From Smallanthus sonchifolius (taxonomy: Eukaryota > Streptophyta > Magnoliopsida > Asterales > Asteraceae), in the NCBI GenBank assembly GCA_023525975.1, contig CM042023.1, forward strand, positions 19,021,501 to 19,085,500: DNA of 64,000 nucleotides, written 5' to 3'. Position 1 is the stretch's first letter. Each line of letters starts with the position of its first letter. Both the position numbers and the translations under genes were made by a program. Below, one piece after another: positions 50,830-60,957 of the stretch. Under the pieces are notes generated by a model that searched no databases, had not been told where the DNA came from, and saw only the letters and a program-made list of their open reading frames with translations.

Positions 50830-51177
50830 GCTAGTGAGCTGGTGGTGGAGTGGTAAGGGAGAGACCTGGTGTTCCTTGTGACCCAGGTTCGATCCCTACC
50901 CTCCCCATTAGTTTCTGCGGCAATGCAAATGAGGCCTAGCTCTTAGGCTGATGCACCTAGGTTTTACCCACGCCAATCCAGGGTTCGAGCATCGGCTCTC
51001 CCTCAAGCCCGGAAGGGGCCGTATTGGGTGAGATTTTTCCTTTGATGCTCTCCAACTCTGACGCCAAGTGGGCCCGGTTAAGACAACATATTAGCCGGAG
51101 TAGGACGAGTCTCTCACATGTGACGGGGGGTGCGACGTCACAACATTCAATGTTCGCCGTTCAAAAAAAATATTCAA
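50830..51177 (+). mobile_element. tRNA-derived SINE
   Basis: It opens with a tRNA-like head: box A TGGTGGAGTGGTAAGG near 50842 and box B GGTTCGATCCC near 50886, about 40 bases apart. A unique body follows and it ends in TTCAAAAAAAA. TATAGATAT flanks it as a 9-bp target duplication (50821-50829 and 51178-51186). Confidence 0.8.
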
Positions 51178-51186
51178 TATAGATAT

Positions 51187-52038
51187 ATTATAATTCCTTT
51201 AATAAATACATAAAAAGTAGTTTCTTTTTGTTTGTGGTTGTAAACCGTCTTTAATCTAATCACCATTTTTGATGCCAACAAATTTTCTGGAGATTTCTCT
51301 TTTATGCGTAATTTGGAACCACTAAATTAACTTTTTTGTTCATTTTCATTTACTATCGCTTCCAAGTTTTCTAATTTATATTGTGATCGTTTTCTCACGC
51401 TTTTTCTTTATTACAAAGCATGATAAGGTTTACGGACACGTTTATTAAAAATATTCAAATTAATTACACATATATCATATTACATTTCAATATAGATTAA
51501 GATACAAGCCTGATGAACAGTAACAAAATAAATTTTTATTTATTTTCATTTTTACCCCTTATATTATTTATAATATGCGCTTTTAACCCGTTTAATTTTC
51601 TAATAATTTCGTTTTTTTTAATAACTTTCGTTCGTTAACTTTTTTTTAAAACGGAGTGCACTTGTATTTTTAGTTTTTTTCGTCAACATTCCGATATAAT
51701 TTTTTTTTAAAACGGAGTTGTATTCAAAATCGAGTTTTTCTTTTGTTATCGTACATTATAGCGAGTGCCTTTACCGTTGTGGTACCGTGACTAGCTGAAC
51801 CTATTATGAGTGAATAAAATAATTGCCGGTATTAGTATTATCGGAACCGGTCTCCGTATTCGGTTTTATGGTTTTCGACTACCTGAACCGTTAATATTAA
51901 TTTTTTTCCTTTTTTATTATTTAGTTTTATGTTTCTTTTTTATTAACATTATTTTTACCGTTACGTCTACGTTTTCATTTTAATTTTATTAACGATCGGC
52001 CCGACACCTGCCGCGGAGCACGGGTATAACCACCTAGT
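51187..52038 (+). mobile_element. Helitron-like element, 3' end defined
   Basis: The 3' end reads CACCTGCCGCGGAGCACGGGT, then ATAACCACCTAGT followed by T. The body matches 29090-29873 and the 5' block matches 24440-24660 and 33355-33630. The exact 5' end is blurred by the SINE insertion. Confidence 0.6.
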
Positions 52039-52125
52039 TGATTCAATTGGAGAAAAAAAGATTTTGATGTATAACCAGATATTTTCATAGGCGTGTTTAA
52101 TAATATAACAAAAATATATTGTCAA

Positions 52126-52512
52126 AACCAATATTGTAGAAGTCGTTAGGCGCTCCACGTCGGTCGACTGGGGAGTTGCGAGTAATCCGTCTAGGCGGGG
52201 GTACTCGGACATGATAAATTATAAAGAAATTGATTATTGGGAGATTATATATATGTCAAATATCATAAGTTTACTAATATTTATAACAAAATACGTGAAT
52301 ATCAAAATAAATCAAAATGATACATGTTCAAGCTTCAAATACTGATTCTGACCGAGTTCGCCGATTCCAGCCCGGTTTTGACCGATTCCGTCCGATGTTG
52401 ACCGAATCCGAGTCTTACCCACTAACTTGTATAAAATTGCTACGGAACACACCCGAGTACCGATTCCTCGCCGATTCCAAGGCCGAGTTGGCCGACTTTT
52501 ACAACATTGGTT
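52126..52512. mobile_element. MITE with about 20-bp imperfect inverted ends
   Basis: AACCAATATTGTAGAAGTCG at the left pairs with CGACTTTTACAACATTGGTT at the right. The interior carries degenerate repeats of CCGATTCC and TTGACCGA. I could not fix a target duplication. Confidence 0.65.
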
Positions 52513-53468
52513 AATACTGGAAGTGGACAAAACGGTTGTTGTTATAGACCGATTCGAGACGGTCAATGTCCCAAATGATATGGTCAATTAGAGATGTCAA
52601 ATCTCCCTGGAACAATAGACAAAAACAAGACTAATTTGATTCAATTTTCTGTGTATCTTTCTTAATTCAAAGCAACATACAAATAGAGAAGAAAATAACT
52701 GTCTAAGCTGGTGGGTCGGATTGCACCAATGGCTGAACATCCGGAGCCGTATCATCATGGGTCGTATCAGTTGTCGAGTAGTTCAAGACATATAGTTAAA
52801 TATCAATCGTTAGAAAATAACTTCGTTATAAAAGCCATTTATGATAATTTAGGGTTTATACAATACGTATAGAATACCTCAATATGGAATAAGACTAATA
52901 TTTATAAATTTACCACGTTTTTAAAAGGTATCAGTGTTAATGTGTTTCTATAATGATATTATAATAAACTTCAATATAATCCAAGTGATGGTCCCTGCAA
53001 AAGATTATAAAGGTAATATTTTAACCATCTCATTCTAAAGTATTATATATTTTAAAGTTATGAGGCAACTTTAGAGATTAAAACATGCTTTAGAGTAATC
53101 ACAACCATATATCTTCTAGATGTATCAATCTCTAGAGCATCAAACATGCTTACGAGTGTAAATCGGTTTTAGAGTTGATTATAAAGTAACGTACTCGATC
53201 CTTAGTGATGAACTTAAAGTAGAAAGCACCTAAAGATGGTATCTTTAATCTGTACTGAGATTTGGCGCACTAATAATTGATACATCAATGATTAGACTCA
53301 TTCATGAATGACCTAAGCTTAGGCTACGTGTACTAGTTAATGAGTGTGAGAAAAAAAAAGTGGTGTCATGTATGCGCCACACATGCAGTGGGGGCGTCAC
53401 ACTCACACTCAATAACGGTGTGTAATAGTTAGTGAGTGTGACAAGTTTTTTAATTATTACTTCATCAT
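52513..53468. other. No gene seen
   Basis: This is AT-rich intergenic sequence. At 53310-53460 there are repeated AGTGAGTGTGA words that look like a small decayed inverted-repeat element. Confidence 0.4.
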
Positions 53469-53564
53469 TGTCATTATAGGGGAGGGTTCTTTGGAGAACC
53501 CAAAAAAGGGGAACCGGGGAATCTTTCTTAACCACACATTTCAAATAAGGAAAAAACAAGATAA

Positions 53565-54010
53565 AAGTTAAATACTAAATGCTAAAAACTAAACCGTTAA
53601 AGCTAAATGTTAAATGCTAAAAACTAAACCGTAAATGCTAAATGCTAAACGTTAAAATCTAAACCGTAAAAGTTAAACGTAAAAGCTAAACGCTAAAAGC
53701 TAAACCGTAAAAGCTAAACCATAAAAGTTAAACGTAAAAGCTAAACGCTAAAAGTTAAATCGTAAAAGCTAAAAGCTAAAAACTAAACACTAAAGCTAAA
53801 TGCTAAACACTAAAAGATAAATCGTAAAGGTAAACGTTAAAACTAAACACTGAAGCTAAATGCTAAACACTAAAAGCTAAATCGTAAAGGTAAACGTTAA
53901 AACTAAACCTTAAAAGCTAAATCGTAAAAGCTAAACGCTAAACACAAAAAACAAAATAAACCCTAAAACTAAACCATAAAAACTAAACCTAAAGCTAAGT
54001 CAAAAATAAA
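53565..54010 (+). repeat. Degenerate tandem array of GCTAAACC/CGTAAAAG words
   Basis: Dozens of 7-13 bp units (GCTAAACG, CGTAAAAG, CTAAACCG) occur without a fixed long period, together with CCTAAA forms at the right. They resemble telomere-like words in places (CCCTAAAA near 53962) but are not telomeric repeats. Confidence 0.8.
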
Positions 54011-54194
54011 AAGTAAATAAATAAATAAATAAAAGCCAAGCAATACATTGGTTTGAATTGAAAATGTTTTCTACTAGAATTGATACCCGCGCTACGCTGC
54101 AGGATACGTATTACATATTAAAACAAAACGTTAAAACGTATGAAGGAAAACAAATAAAGAAATTAAAAAAAATACTAGATAAAAAAAATACTAT

Positions 54195-54285
54195 ATCACA
54201 CCCGAGGATAGAACCCGGGTGATTGACATAAACAATAATAAACCGAACATGCACCAGTTATCACTGAACCAAATGCCTTAACTAA
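54195..54285 (-). other. tRNA-like stretch inside the MULE-type element
   Basis: On the minus strand there is TTGGTTCAGTGATAACTGG (box A-like) and, about 45 bases on, CACCCGGGTTCTATCCTCGGGTG (T-arm-like). It probably derives from a tRNA or SINE. Confidence 0.4.
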
Positions 54286-54807
54286 AATATCTTTAACGTA
54301 ACTAGGTTTTAATAAATTAAATTAGATACTTATATTTACAATTCATAATATGTAATATACGCATTTTTTGTATGGTTTAAAGACCTTAATTTTCAAAATC
54401 AAATAATAAAGCAAATATGAAATTGAAGAACCAGACCTCGGGGAACCGCCCTAAAAGACACAAGGGAAAAAAGTAAATTAAAACCGCCTTAAAATAACAT
54501 GGGAAAGAACATGCACCAACCAAGTGGACCAACCAAATGACACTACTATTCATTCTATTTCAAAATGTACATGATATATAATATAAAGAATATTAGAATT
54601 GGTGATATTATATATCAAAACCAATCTCAAGCTCAGCGGTTTAAACTCGCTTTAAGCCGTCGGACGTCGCAGCTATTAGTCCAAGGAGCAGCGGGCTTAA
54701 GTTTTTTTTCCCACACAGAATGTGTGGTTGATAAATGATTCCCCAGTTTCTTTTTTTTTTAGAGTTTTTTAAAGAACCTTCCTCTGTCATTATATTATAT
54801 ATATATA

Positions 54808-55003
54808 GTCGCCTCAACTTGAGCCCGCACTTAGGGAGGCCATTTCCCGATAGGTCGTACTCAATCTGAAGGACATACTGCCCAACATGTTCATTGAAGC
54901 GTTGAAGAAAAGTAAAGTGGATGAGAAAGATCACTATGATGAAAGGGTTTATGATAGTGATGGGTATGGAGTGGGACGGGTTGCTTATGGGTGCAACTAT
55001 ATA
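54808..55003 (+). pseudogene. Ty3/Gypsy gag N-terminal fragment
   Basis: A plus-strand frame encodes a segment alignable to the gag at 34502-34924: LKDILPNMFIEALKKSK here, LKDVLPDLLTKALKKSK there, then VYDSDG and a G-CNY end. A TAG replaces the Glu before VVL. Start and end are truncated. The same fragment recurs at 63860-64000 without that stop. Confidence 0.75.
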
Positions 55004-55429
55004 CAACGTTTTCATACAATTTACACAACAGTTCCATATACTTGTAAAGATTAAATGGCTCTCACATGTTGCAATGGTTTAGTTGTCACTCATTCAAAAG
55101 TCCCACTCAATACAACATTTACACAACCATTAACTTTTCTAAGCCAACGGTAGTACATTAATAGATCTATTGATTTGATAAACCCATCCGATACTCGGGT
55201 TGGTGCACTCCAACCAACTTCGGGGTTCCTATGTAGGGAGTTGGATGTTAGAAATCCGTCAGCAAGTAACAACAGTGGTATTCAACAGTTTGACGTCCCC
55301 GTGGAGTCAGACATCAGAGGGCATGGTATTCAGTCATTAGGGTTGGTTGTGGACGACATGTATTTGAATTTAATTACTTGTATATCTTGAACTTGTTCAT
55401 GATTTGTGCCACTCTATGATTAGAATTGC
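55004..55429. other. No gene seen
   Basis: This is a transition between the gag fragment and an LTR end, probably rearranged retroelement sequence. The open frames at 55090-55390 on both strands have no recognisable motif. Confidence 0.35.
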
Positions 55430-55700
55430 TTATCAAAACGTATGAACTTACCAACTTTATAGTTGACCCGTTTTAGCATGTTTTTCAAGTAATGGAAACT
55501 AGAGATATGATGACTTCTCATGCTAGGATCAGGAAGGAGACCTAGTTAATGAAATTTGAAAATCATTGTTTATGTTTATGTATTTGTGGGACAAGTTTAT
55601 GAAAACAATTTAATTAATATAATACTTTGGTTTTTCTTTATCCCAAGTGTATTGTTCAATTTCGTCGCTCCCTTGTGTTTCCGCTTTAGGGGGTGTGACA
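55430..55700 (+). mobile_element. LTR 3'-end remnant
   Basis: It ends in AGGGGGTGTGACA. It shares CTTACCAACTTTATAGTTG and CATGTTTTTCAAGTAA with the remnants at 1-1597 and 17829-19397. No upstream LTR start is seen. Confidence 0.5.
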
Positions 55701-55810
55701 GTCGAAAACCAAACTTGGCCTCCTTTGTTGCCAATAATTCTTTTGGCGTTTTAGTTAAGGTCGTGAACTGTACCTGCTTAGACCTATTATAAGATCCTGG
55801 TGTCTTAACT

Positions 55811-57756
55811 TGTAACATCCCGAAAACCTGACTCGCTTAATTGGTCGAGGGACGGGCCGAAGGAAAGAACGAAAAAGGAAAATGGAAGAGAAATGGGATT
55901 TGGCCCATTAGGGGCATGGGAAGAGAGTTAAAGGCCTGAGATGCTGCCCTAGCCAGCCACCATCATCCTCATTTGCTCTAAATTCTTAGAGAGAGAGAGC
56001 TTTCTAGAGAGAGAAAGTCAAGAAATTAGGTGTTTTGTTTCAAGATCTGCTCCAAAGGCTTTCTCCTATGTTAGTGAAGAAGAATACACGAAGAAACGTT
56101 CGATTTGAGGTATGGATCGAACCTAAAACCTCTTATTTTCAGTTTAAATAGGTTGTGGGGTAAAACTAGGGTTTTCATCTCAAAGTAACGATTTTTACAT
56201 GTAAAATGGGATGTAAAGCCCAGATTTATGATTATGGAAGTTAAACAAACGTTTTGGACGTAAAAAGTTACGAACTTGGGTGGAAAACGGGCCTGTTTGG
56301 AGATGATATTCATTAGGCGACACTGGCAGTGTCGCCACCTTCAAGTAGCGACATTTGACGGGGATGAGGCTGGGGTGATGGCGATGTGCCCAAGAAATCC
56401 AATAATTGGACACGTGTCATTCCCTGGCGACACTAGGTGTGTCGCCAAAGACATTTGGCGACACTAAGGTGGGCGACAGTTGAGTTCCACGATACTAAAT
56501 CCAGAACGTAAGTTCTGGCGACGCTATGAGTGTGCCTGGCGACACTAAAGTTGTCCAGGAGACACTGTCAGGCGACACTAGTGTTAATGATGGGATTTCA
56601 CGTGTTGACATATGTGCAGATCAGGTAAGAAGTTAACACCAACTAGACATCTGATTCAGGTTAAGTTACAAACAAACAGGTGAGTCAAGAATCCCTATTT
56701 ACACGTTTCTAGGGTGATGTGCATACTTAATGAATGTTTATGAAACCAAGGATGAAATGAAACGTAATGTTTACGAATGAACGGTTTTCGAAAGAAATGA
56801 TGTTTGAAACAAGAACGTTTACGAAATGAATATTTACGAAGGTAATGATGTAAAGGAATGGTTTTAAATGAACGAAAAGGGTTTTGTGAATGAATGTGAC
56901 ATTTTATGAAAAGAAATGGGTGAAAGTTTTAGAGAAGTCATTACATGTATAATTTGTTTTAACGAAGGAATTAACGAATGAAGTCTTGGGACGTAAGTTC
57001 CCAGCCTTAAGGGACGTAAGTTCCTAGCCGTAAGGAACGTTTTACCATAATTATAACAGGGGTAGCGCCTACGTGGCCTATCAATGGGTATTAAGGTTGT
57101 CAACTGGCGGTTACTCGGGGTTAACGTGACCCGGGAATGAAATCACTTGGGGCTTGCGGGTTCTAAAAGTGATAGAAGGAAAGGGATGACCTTGGACCTA
57201 TGAGTATTCAAGGGCGATAAATGTTAATACCTTGCGGGCCTATGAGCCATAAGGGCGATGGTGTTACCTTATTGACTTACGAGTTATGAGGGCGATGAAC
57301 GAATGAGAATGAAACGGATGGAAAGAACGATGATACAAATTTAAACGATGAATGTATGACTTGATGAATGTTAAATGATGAACGAATGTATGCCCTACTT
57401 TCTTACAAATGTTAAAACCCTAACAAATGATTTGACGAATGATAAACCATTTCCTTAAACGAATGAAAGACTTGAACTCGCCGGCGTTAGCTGACTTTTA
57501 GTATGCATGTTAGGTTAAGGATCGATGATGGTTGATGGATGCTATTTGGCTACTCGAGGAGTTACCCGACGTTATGATACTGGCATCCCATTTGAATGAT
57601 TTGAATGTCTAATGTTTAAGACAATGTTTTAATTAGTCTTGTTTTTATGACGATGTAATGACGTTAATTTCTGTTGCTTATTTTATTTGAAGTTTAAGAA
57701 TTGTTTGCGAATGAATAAATCTAACACGTGAGGCCTCTCGGGTTTGGGTCCTTACA
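55811..57756 (+). mobile_element. Solo or truncated LTR (LTR B)
   Basis: It starts TGTAACATCCCGAAAACC and ends GGGTTTGGGTCCTTACA. It shares the module order of LTRs A and C: AGAGAGAGAG leader (55990), GACGTAAAAAGTT (56258), hairpin array (56310-56590) and TTAGCTGACTTTTAGTATGC (57486). Flanks TAACT and TGACC do not form a convincing target duplication, and no PBS follows. Confidence 0.75.
56310..56590 (+). repeat. Hairpin-forming repeat array in LTR B
   Basis: Units are built on GGCGACACT. At 56316-56336 the arms GGCGACACTG/CAGTGTCGCC are perfect (10 bases, one-base loop). At 56425-56447 the arms TGGCGACAC/GTGTCGCCA are perfect with a 5-base loop. Further half-units follow to 56582. Confidence 0.85.
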
Positions 57757-57916
57757 TGACCAAGAGTGTGAATACGATGGCCTTTCATAAGGCCTTCTTG
57801 ATACGTGTGAGTGATTTGACGGACGCTTTTCCACAAATGGCTGGAATTGACATTAGTGGCTCTTTACCACATGGACAGAGCCCCTCTAACCAGGGTTTTC
57901 CCCTTCTTCATTACCT

Positions 57917-58050
57917 CTAAGATCTGGGCCACTTTTTCCCCCATAGAAAAGCTTCAGCCTCCTCCATGGCTCCCTCCATAGTTTTGGGGATATTTCTGTT
58001 CAATACCTCTATTAGGTGTCTGGGGCGAACCCCGTGCATGAAACCAGAGA
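57917..58050 (-). pseudogene. Gypsy gag fragment
   Basis: The minus strand encodes SGFMHGVRPRHLIEVLNRNI, then PKTMEGAMEEAEAFLWG, before a stop at 57917. The GFMHGVR and later helix pattern fits the capsid region of plant Ty3/Gypsy Gag. It is a fragment only, between two LTR pieces. The flanking 57757-57916 has no clear frame. Confidence 0.5.
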
Positions 58051-58054
58051 TACG

Positions 58055-58262
58055 TGTAACATCCCAGAAATACGAAATCTAACAAGTCGGGTTAATGGAC
58101 TGCCCGAAACCGTAGTTAGCTTAGTGACGGGTAGTGTGGGCCGAAAGTTGTATATGGACTACCGAAATAGACTCGAATGGTCGTTATTAAATAGTTCGAG
58201 CTAAAAACGCGCAGTTAAGAATAACCGAGGACCCGGAGACTCGAATCTCTCAGCTATGCCAT
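58055..58262 (+). mobile_element. LTR start fragment
   Basis: It begins TGTAACATCCCAGAAATACG, the family LTR start. It runs about 200 bp and then meets the Copia extra ORF, supplying that ORF's last codons and stop. Confidence 0.5.
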
Positions 58263-60338
58263 CATACCCCCAAGCTAGAATGGAGTCGAATTCTAGCTTG
58301 TTTGAAGTTAGTGAGAATTGGGGAGTAGATGTTTGACTTATTATGGCTGCAGCTTCAGGAAGTATGCTGAATGATGGAGGTGTGTCTTCATGGAGAGTTT
58401 CATCTTGCAACACCTCATCAACAGCTCGGAAAACTAACTTCCAATCCTCAGTGATATCTTCCTCTTCATCTATTGAGTCTGGCAAGTCATGGATTTGAAC
58501 AAATGCAGGTTTGTATAACGAACTTTGAAACACAGTCTGCTCTTGTATCCATTCTTCTAGGCTGTCCGCATCATCTTCCTTGGTAACTACCTCCCCCTTT
58601 TTGGTTGCATCAGTGCATAAAGTGTTATCTATTTGAGTGCCCACTGATATAAGGGAGGGAGTAGGCACAGTTAGGCATTGATGTGCTTCATGCATAGAGA
58701 CTTGGTGCCTTAGTTTGGACACTTCAGCCTCTAGCATAGCTACCCTGGTCGTCAATTCCATATTATGAAGTTTCAGTCTATCCTCATCCACAGTTGTGTA
58801 ATCCTTGGAGCTAGATGGTGCCTTAGGCCTAGCCTCTGCATCCCCATCACTCTGGTTTTCTTGGCACTTGGGATTCCTCTTAGTGAAGAGTGTTTCAAAG
58901 GAAACATACTCATTGTGAGTTGCCATGGTTAGGGTCTTAGTGATTTTGTCACTGTCCTCCTGGGCAGTTGATGTACCAGGAGTAGTGATAGCCTTTTCCA
59001 CATTCACTCTGTCAGTACCACTAGAGTGAACCTTCTTGGGTGATGAACTTGGGTTGGGTGCATTAGCAGCCAAGTCAATCAATACCTCTGAGATAGTGGT
59101 AGTTGGAGAAGGTATATCATCTTGACTAGGTGCCTCTGCACTTAAGTTCAGAGAAGAGAAATAATGATATGGCTCAGCGGGTTGTTCTATGGATCCGGGA
59201 TGTGATCCTGATCCTAATAGAGAAACTTCCATGGAGGTCTCTCTAATATTTTGGCTATCCCTTTTGATATTCTCATCAGAATGTTGGGATTTTGAATGAG
59301 GGCTTTGAGGTTGGGATTGGGCCTTTGAGGCAAGAAGAGAAGGAGTCTTCTTGCTCCTTTTTCTAGTGTATGTCGTTGCAACTGGGGCCCTTTGTTCCAG
59401 TTGAACGATAACATCCAAAACAGATGTAAGTGATTTTTGTACCTGTGCATCCTTAGTAGTTTGCACAGGGGTTCGAGCAATGGAAGCAACTTGTTGTTCA
59501 GGATTTGAAGTGGAGGGTGTGGGATCAGTATCAGCTGGGATTACTGAACTGTCACCCTGGGTACTTTGTATGTTCAGCATTGTAAATAACAATGGAACAT
59601 TGACCCTTGAGAAATTTTTGAAAACAGTTCTCATACTTTGAAAAATATTATTTTTATGACCCAACATGATGTAGATTCTTGCAGGTTTTGAGAGATCTTC
59701 TAGTTCCTTGTTGAAAACCTCCTGCAAGAATCTGGGGTACATAAAAAATTGTTTCTTTGCACCCTCTTGAAGGTTATATCTCAAACCCTCAAAGATGAGG
59801 TGTGCAAAGTTGAAGTCTAAGCAAGCAACCATACCATGGAAAGCAGAGGCAAGTGGAGAGCTCACTTGATGCCATCCACTTCTCTTCTGAGATATGCATT
59901 CTAGAAGAGTGTGGCAGAGATACTTCCATGGAGGGGCCATCAGTGCCTTCTCTATTGTGTACTCATTTTGATTTCCATTGTACCCTATGGATACAAAGGT
60001 CCTTGTGTATTCTTCCTTTGAGTATGAGATGGCTGCCCCTCATCTTGAAGCTGAAGATGTTTTCGGAGAGTAGCTTCAGAGATGATGATGTCCTTGTCGT
60101 CTACCTTGGCTTTTATTTGGGGAATCCCCTGTTCGGTATAGTATACGGCGGTATTCTAAAAATCCTCCATATTAGGAATATAAATGGTAGGGTTGACTGT
60201 TAGTGCAAAATGTATCTTTGATCGGCACAGAAAATCGATCATATCATCGAATCCCTCGGACTTCTTTCCTTTGGTTAAGTATGCTGTGAGGTTGTGATAT
60301 GGGGAGAACTTATCATCATGATTGTTTATGTCTGCCAT
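58263..60338 (-). pseudogene. Copia (Sirevirus-like) extra ORF downstream of pol
   Basis: The ORF starts MADINNHDDKFSPYHNLTAY at 60338. It has a stop at about 60156 (probably a Trp codon) and a frameshift near 60000, then stays open for 579 codons from 59940 to 58201. The last 20 or so codons lie in a juxtaposed LTR fragment. N-terminal conserved parts are FLCRSKIHFALTVNPTIY and ALMAPPWKYLCHTLLECIS. The middle is Ser/Pro/Thr-rich with a basic patch TRKRSKK. About 60% along is a coiled coil (EDRLKLHNMELTTRVAMLEAEVSKLRHQV), then an acidic tail. Position 3' of pol is typical of Sirevirus envelope-like ORFs. No membrane segment is evident, so the function is unknown. Confidence 0.75.
58271..58300. 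repeat. Perfect 11-base hairpin at the end of the extra ORF
   Basis: Arms CAAGCTAGAAT and ATTCTAGCTTG surround an 8-base loop. It lies next to the LTR junction, where such elements often have palindromes before the polypurine tract. Confidence 0.8.
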
Positions 60339-60639
60339 TTTTGTTGGTTTTGGAGGGAAATGGGAAGATTTTGAAGGGTGGTTAGGAATGGAAGGCTTTG
60401 AATGTTGTGAGGACTTGAGAGAAAGTGATGAGAGTTAGGGCGAAATTGAATGTGAAGGGGTGGTGAAGAAATTTGATTTGTTCTTATAACGGCAGAGGAG
60501 GGAAAAGCAAAATGACTTATATAGTACAACCTCATTCACTTTTTACTGTTACAGCTGTAATGCACTATAGCAATCATGGTGAAGACTGAAAGGAATTTTT
60601 ACAGTGGGTAAAAGTTAATTTAGATTTATTTTTACCCAT
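60339..60639 (-). other. Leader of the extra ORF, no gene
   Basis: This is the sequence between the stem-loop array and the ORF start, AT-rich with A/G-rich runs on the plus strand. A spliced or internal promoter for the extra ORF is possible but not shown. Confidence 0.4.
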
Positions 60640-60895
60640 CAGCAGCAAACTTGGTTACTGCGGATGGTTAAGCATATCCGCTGCAAGCTTGTTTACAGCG
60701 GATAGTTAAGTCTGCCAGCAACAAACACTATTGCTGATGACGGATGCATTGATCCGCAGCAAGGGAGTTGCTGCTGACTGTCTTAAAGCTATCCGCAGGA
60801 AACTTGTTCCTGCTGATAACTTAAAGCAGTCAGTGGCAAAATCTTTGCTGTTAATTATTATACCTGTCAGCAGCAAAAATGGATTATGCTGACTA
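60640..60895 (-). repeat. Array of stem-loops between pol and extra ORF
   Basis: Five or six units of about 45-55 bp each fold. ATCCGCTG (60676) pairs with CAGCGGAT (60696). GCAGCAA (60756) pairs with TTGCTGC (60768). GCAGGAA (60795) pairs with TTCCTGC (60807). GCAAA (60836) pairs with TTTGC (60844). GTCAGCA (60866) pairs with TGCTGAC (60887). Arms differ between units but stay complementary. The stretch is non-coding, between the RNase H stop (60958) and the ORF start (60338). Confidence 0.8.
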
Positions 60896-60957
60896 GTAAC
60901 TTTTATTTATAACAAAGGACAAACATATTTACAAAGACAAAATTTTAGAGACATATT

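Larger units (their letters stand above)
53479..54784. mobile_element. MULE-type non-autonomous element with 10-bp target duplication
   Basis: About 65-bp inverted ends: the left begins GGGGAGGGTTCTTTGGAG, and the right, read on the minus strand, begins GAGGAAGGTTCTTTAAA. Both continue to GGGGAATC and AACCACACATT. TGTCATTATA flanks both sides (53469-53478 and 54785-54794), the length range of Mutator-like elements. Inside are a CTAAACG repeat array and a tRNA-like stretch at about 54195-54285. No transposase. It lies directly beside a gag fragment. Confidence 0.85.

Noticed and set aside
53565..54010. Interstitial telomere
   Set aside because: CCCTAAA-like words occur, but most units are CTAAACG or CGTAAAAG and the array lies within a bounded transposon.
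55811..57756. 5-bp target duplication for LTR B
   Set aside because: The flanks TAACT and TGACC match at only three positions, too weak to claim.
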